DNA from: Hyphomicrobiales bacterium
GTDB lineage: Bacteria; Pseudomonadota; Alphaproteobacteria; Rhizobiales; Aestuariivirgaceae
NCBI GenBank assembly: GCA_026987255.1
Contig: JALSNA010000362.1
Location: 1 to 8,519, forward strand
DNA length: 8,519 nucleotides
Direction: 5' to 3'
Below, one piece after another: positions 6,588 to 8,519 of this stretch (its first letter is position 1; every line of letters begins with the position of its first letter). The notes below the pieces were generated by a model, which was not told the origin of the DNA, made no database searches, and was given only the letters and a program-made list of their open reading frames with translations. The translations under genes and the position numbers were made by a program.

Positions 6588-7019
6588 ATGAAAACAACTC
6601 TGGCAATCGGTATCGCCGCGCTGTTCGCGGCCACGGCCGGCCTGGCGGGCGCGGCGGAGGTGCATTCGCTGCGCGGCAATCTGCCGCTCAATGCGCCGGC
6701 CAAGGAGTTCGGCAAGAAGAAGCAGTTCATTGTCAATGACAAGGTGGCGCGCAACTGGAAGCTGCAACCGCCGATCATTCCGCACAAGATCGACAAGGAG
6801 CGGATCAATCTGGATGAAAATACCTGCTTCCGCTGCCATTCTCCGGATACCTACAAGGCCGAGAAGGCGCCGATGATCTCCAAGACCCATTTCAAGAACC
6901 CGGACAAGCCGGTGGAGAAGGAGCTCATCAAGCGCCGCTACTATTGCTACCAGTGCCATGTGCCGCAGGTGGACGCCAAGCCGCTGGTGGAGAACACCTT
7001 CAAGTCGGCCGGCAAGTAA
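6588..7019 (+). CDS. napB: Dihaem cytochrome c subunit NapB
   Basis: NapB is the small periplasmic electron-transfer subunit that passes electrons from NapC and NapGH to NapA. The 143-residue precursor has a Sec signal (hydrophobic 5-22, likely cleavage near residue 23, before EVHSLRG). It has exactly two CXXCH haem sites, CFRCH (80-84) and CYQCH (120-124). The probable distal haem ligands are H66 in PPIIPH and H101 in SKTHF, both conserved positions in the family. The ending RRYYCYQCHVPQVDAKPLVENTF is typical of NapB. The start codon is the third in-frame ATG, supported by GGAGG at 6578-6582. It follows the napH stop by 11 nt. Haem attachment would need cytochrome c maturation genes, which are not in this window. 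Confidence 0.96.
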   Translation: MKTTLAIGIAALFAATAGLAGAAEVHSLRGNLPLNAPAKEFGKKKQFIVNDKVARNWKLQPPIIPHKIDKERINLDENTCFRCHSPDTYKAEKAPMISKTHFKNPDKPVEKELIKRRYYCYQCHVPQVDAKPLVENTFKSAGK

Positions 7020-7114
7020 GATGGCATGAAGGAGACAGAGGGGATGCGGCCGCTGCCTCGTGAGCGGCGGGGCGGCGGCGCGCCTTTGGGGGAACAAGGG
7101 AAAGGAGAGCTTCC
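7020..7114 (+). other. napB-napC intercistronic region
   Basis: This 95-nt gap contains a possible hairpin, GCCGCT (7049-7054) pairing with AGCGGC (7063-7068) around an 8-nt loop, and the napC ribosome binding site AGGAGA at 7103-7108. It has no T-tract. A small open frame (7044-7118) spans most of it and ends across the napC start codon. Confidence 0.5.
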
Positions 7115-7118
7115 ATGA
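7044..7118 (+). CDS. Possible 24-codon small ORF coupled to napC
   Basis: From ATG 7044 the frame encodes 24 residues, MRPLPRERRGGGAPLGEQGK then GELP, and stops at TGA 7116-7118. It overlaps the napC ATG in the pattern ATGA (7115-7118). AAGGAG at 7029-7034 lies 9 nt upstream of the ATG, a usable ribosome-binding arrangement. An in-frame ATG at 7026 would give 30 residues but lacks a good site. The product is basic and Gly-rich with no membrane segment, so it is not NapE. It may be a chance frame in GC-rich DNA or a short leader that couples translation to napC; the sequence cannot decide. Confidence 0.25.
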   Translation: MRPLPRERRGGGAPLGEQGKGELP

Positions 7119-7753
7119 GCGAGGAGAGGGAAGCCCATGTGGGCTTTTTCAAGGGCATCTGGCGGTGGTTCTGGCAGAAACCGTCGCGTTATTCCACCGG
7201 CGGGATGCTGCTGTTCGGGATCATCCTGGGCATCGTTTTCTGGGGCGGATTCAACTGGGCGCTGGAGGCGACCAACAACGAGGCTTTCTGCATCTCCTGT
7301 CACGAGATGCGCGACAATGTTTACAAGGAATACCAGGATACCATTCATTACATGAACCGCTCCGGGGTGCGCGCCACCTGCCCGGATTGCCATGTGCCCA
7401 AGGAGTGGATTCACAAGATCGTCCGCAAGATCCAGGCCTCCAACGAGCTCTATCACAAGCTCATGGGCACCATCGGCACGCGCGAGAAGTTCCTCAAGCA
7501 CCGTCCGGAGCTGGCCTTGCATGTGTGGAAGACCATGAAGGCCACAAACTCGCGCGAGTGCCGCAACTGTCATGACGAGAACTCGATGGATTTCGACAAG
7601 CAGGACGAGCGCTCGGCGGACCGCCACGAGGTGGCCTTCGAGAACGGCATGACCTGCATCGATTGCCACAAGGGCATTGCCCATCACCTGCCCAAGGGCT
7701 GGAAGGAGCTGGCCAAGAAGAATGGCCTGATGCCCAAGGACGTGAAGGAATGA
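7115..7753 (+). CDS. napC: Tetrahaem c-type cytochrome NapC (quinol dehydrogenase)
   Basis: NapC, of the NapC/NirT/NrfH family, is anchored in the inner membrane and oxidises quinol, passing electrons to periplasmic NapB. The 212-residue protein has one N-terminal membrane anchor (about 28-47) and then a periplasmic domain with four CXXCH sites: CISCH (59-63), CPDCH (89-93), CRNCH (149-153) and CIDCH (181-185). M65 follows the first haem site (CHEM), a position that supplies an axial ligand in the related NrfH. The block NGMTCIDCHKGIAHHLPKGW is highly typical. AGGAGA at 7103-7108 is 6 nt before the ATG. It is the last gene of the operon, and a terminator begins 28 nt after its stop. NirT or TorC are alternatives by family alone, but length and neighbours support NapC. 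Confidence 0.96.
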   Translation: MSEEREAHVGFFKGIWRWFWQKPSRYSTGGMLLFGIILGIVFWGGFNWALEATNNEAFCISCHEMRDNVYKEYQDTIHYMNRSGVRATCPDCHVPKEWIHKIVRKIQASNELYHKLMGTIGTREKFLKHRPELALHVWKTMKATNSRECRNCHDENSMDFDKQDERSADRHEVAFENGMTCIDCHKGIAHHLPKGWKELAKKNGLMPKDVKE

Positions 7754-7781
7754 GTTCGCGCCGGATGTAACGCCAGACGGG

Positions 7782-7812
7782 GAGCCGCTCTTTCGGGCGG
7801 CTCTCTTTTTTT
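7782..7812 (+). terminator. Rho-independent terminator of the nap operon
   Basis: GAGCCGC (7782-7788) pairs with GCGGCTC (7797-7803), a perfect 7-bp stem. It extends to 9 bp through T7789-G7796 and C7790-G7795, leaving a TTTC loop. A run of seven T (7806-7812) follows after TC. It begins 28 nt after the napC stop and separates the operon from the downstream ThDP enzyme gene. Confidence 0.92.
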
Positions 7813-7835
7813 GCCCGGTTTGGACATTTCCGGGC
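7813..7835 (+). other. Inverted repeat just after the terminator
   Basis: GCCCGG (7813-7818) and CCGGGC (7830-7835) are perfect inverted repeats around an 11-nt AT-rich centre (TTTGGACATTT). No T-tract follows in either direction, so it is not itself a clear terminator. It lies 60 nt upstream of the next start codon and could be an operator or a leader hairpin for that gene. Confidence 0.35.
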
Positions 7836-7864
7836 TGGACAGAAGGGCGCGGCGGGGCTTTATG
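7836..7864 (+). promoter_or_regulatory. Weak candidate promoter for the ThDP enzyme gene
   Basis: TGGACA at 7836-7841 matches the -35 consensus at 5 of 6 positions. With a 17-nt spacer it is followed by TTTATG at 7859-7864, a poor -10 (3 of 6). A promoter is expected between the terminator and the gene, and this is the best pair I can see, but it is weak. Confidence 0.2.
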
Positions 7865-7895
7865 GGAATGTGCAACGAAGGAAAGGACCGCGCAT

Positions 7896-8519
7896 ATGCC
7901 CACAGGTGGCGAGATCGTCGTGGCCGCGCTTGCGGCGCAACAGGTGGAGCGGGTCTTCTGCGTGCCGGGGGAGAGCTATCTGCCCATTCTGGCGGCGCTG
8001 GACGGCTCCGGGATCGAGGTGATCGTGTGCCGTCACGAGGGGGCGGCGGCCATGGCGGCGGAGGCCACCGGCAAGCTGACCGGGCGGCCGGGCGTGGTGC
8101 TGGTGACGCGCGGGCCCGGCGCGGCCAACGCCATGAGCGGGGTGCACGTGGCGGCTCAGGATTCGACGCCGCTGGTGGTGCTCATCGGGCAGGTGGCCAC
8201 CGGCATGCGCCATCGCGACGCCTTCCAGGAGGTGGATTATGGCCAGCTGCTGGGCGGGATGTGCAAGCACGTGGAGGAGGTGGGGCAGACAGAGCGCCTG
8301 CCGGAGGCCATTTCGCGGGCCTTTCACGCCGCCATGAGCGGACGGCCGGGGCCGGTGGCCTTGGCCTTGCCGGAGGATGTGCTCTCGGCCATGGTGGATG
8401 AGGTGGAGGTGGCCCACGCGGCGCATGTGGCGCGCCCGGCCCCGGCGGAAGAGGACATGGCGGCCTTCATGGAGATGCTGGCGGTATCGCGCAGGCCGCT
8501 GATCATCGCCGGTGGTTCG
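7896..8519 (+). CDS. Thiamine diphosphate-dependent enzyme, acetolactate synthase-like (3' truncated by window edge)
   Basis: The frame starts at ATG 7896, with AGGAAAGGA (7879-7887) 8 nt upstream, and stays open to the window end (208 residues seen; family members are usually 530-600). The N-terminal ThDP-binding (PYR) domain is clear: GVERVF-type motif VERVFCVPGESYLPIL (17-32), the cofactor-activating glutamate E48 in CRHEGAAAMAAEATGKLTGR, then TRGPGAANAMSGVHVAAQDS and GRPGPVALALPEDVL (149-163). From about residue 190 the central domain begins (RRPLIIAGGS). This superfamily includes acetolactate synthase, glyoxylate carboligase, oxalyl-CoA decarboxylase and sulfoacetaldehyde acetyltransferase. 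Substrate cannot be assigned from this part. No link to nitrate reduction is evident; it is separated from nap by a terminator. Confidence 0.88.
   Translation, partial: MPTGGEIVVAALAAQQVERVFCVPGESYLPILAALDGSGIEVIVCRHEGAAAMAAEATGKLTGRPGVVLVTRGPGAANAMSGVHVAAQDSTPLVVLIGQVATGMRHRDAFQEVDYGQLLGGMCKHVEEVGQTERLPEAISRAFHAAMSGRPGPVALALPEDVLSAMVDEVEVAHAAHVARPAPAEEDMAAFMEMLAVSRRPLIIAGGS

Noticed and set aside
7060..7575. 171-codon + strand frame across napC
   Set aside because: It is out of frame with NapC, which has a membrane anchor and four haem sites; the alternative product has no domain and is a shadow.
1..8519. Mobile elements, CRISPR arrays, tRNA or rRNA genes, or a defence system
   Set aside because: No transposase, terminal repeats, spaced direct repeats, tRNA-like cloverleaf or defence-type genes were seen. 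The window is a conventional nap operon with two partial flanking genes.

Overview
This GC-rich window is a bacterial chromosomal segment whose core is a complete periplasmic nitrate reductase operon, napF-napD-napA-napG-napH-napB-napC, all on the + strand (1197-7753). The gene set and order match the classical Escherichia coli-type nap cluster; from memory the same order also occurs in magnetospirilla. The high GC content, the FNR/FixK-type box and the style of the flanking genes (penicillin-binding protein 1C, a lone acetolactate-synthase-like ThDP enzyme) suggest a proteobacterium, probably an alphaproteobacterium of the Rhodospirillales type. That taxonomic call is an inference and is not proven by anything in the window.

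Layout. Positions 1-864 hold the 3' end of pbpC (transpeptidase KTGTS motif plus C-terminal BiPBP_C-like domain). Positions 865-1196 are a 332-bp non-coding region, locally AT-rich. It holds a perfect TTGAT-N4-ATCAA box (909-922), a cluster of TTGACT repeats (996-1066) and two small hairpins (1105-1124, 1146-1159) before napF. The nap genes then follow closely. napF/napD and napG/napH overlap, and napH/napB are 11 nt apart. There are two larger gaps: napA-napG (171 nt, with a strong 12-bp GC hairpin) and napB-napC (95 nt, with a possible coupled small ORF). A strong rho-independent terminator at 7782-7812 ends the operon. A ThDP-dependent enzyme gene starts at 7896 and runs off the window.

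How the genes work together. NapA is the Tat-exported Mo-bis-MGD / [4Fe-4S] catalytic subunit that reduces periplasmic nitrate to nitrite. NapD is the cytoplasmic chaperone that binds the NapA Tat signal, and NapF is a cytoplasmic polyferredoxin accessory protein. NapB (dihaem, periplasmic) passes electrons to NapA. It is fed by NapC (membrane-anchored tetrahaem quinol dehydrogenase) and, in parallel, by the NapGH membrane/periplasmic Fe-S quinol dehydrogenase. The cluster therefore encodes both quinol-oxidising routes. No napE, napK or napL is present here, and no ccm cytochrome c maturation genes.

No mobile element, CRISPR array, tRNA or rRNA was seen. The operon is a well-described system. 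The less ordinary parts are the long, structured leader of napF, the intercistronic hairpin, the small ORF coupled to napC, and the extra segments in NapA and NapG.
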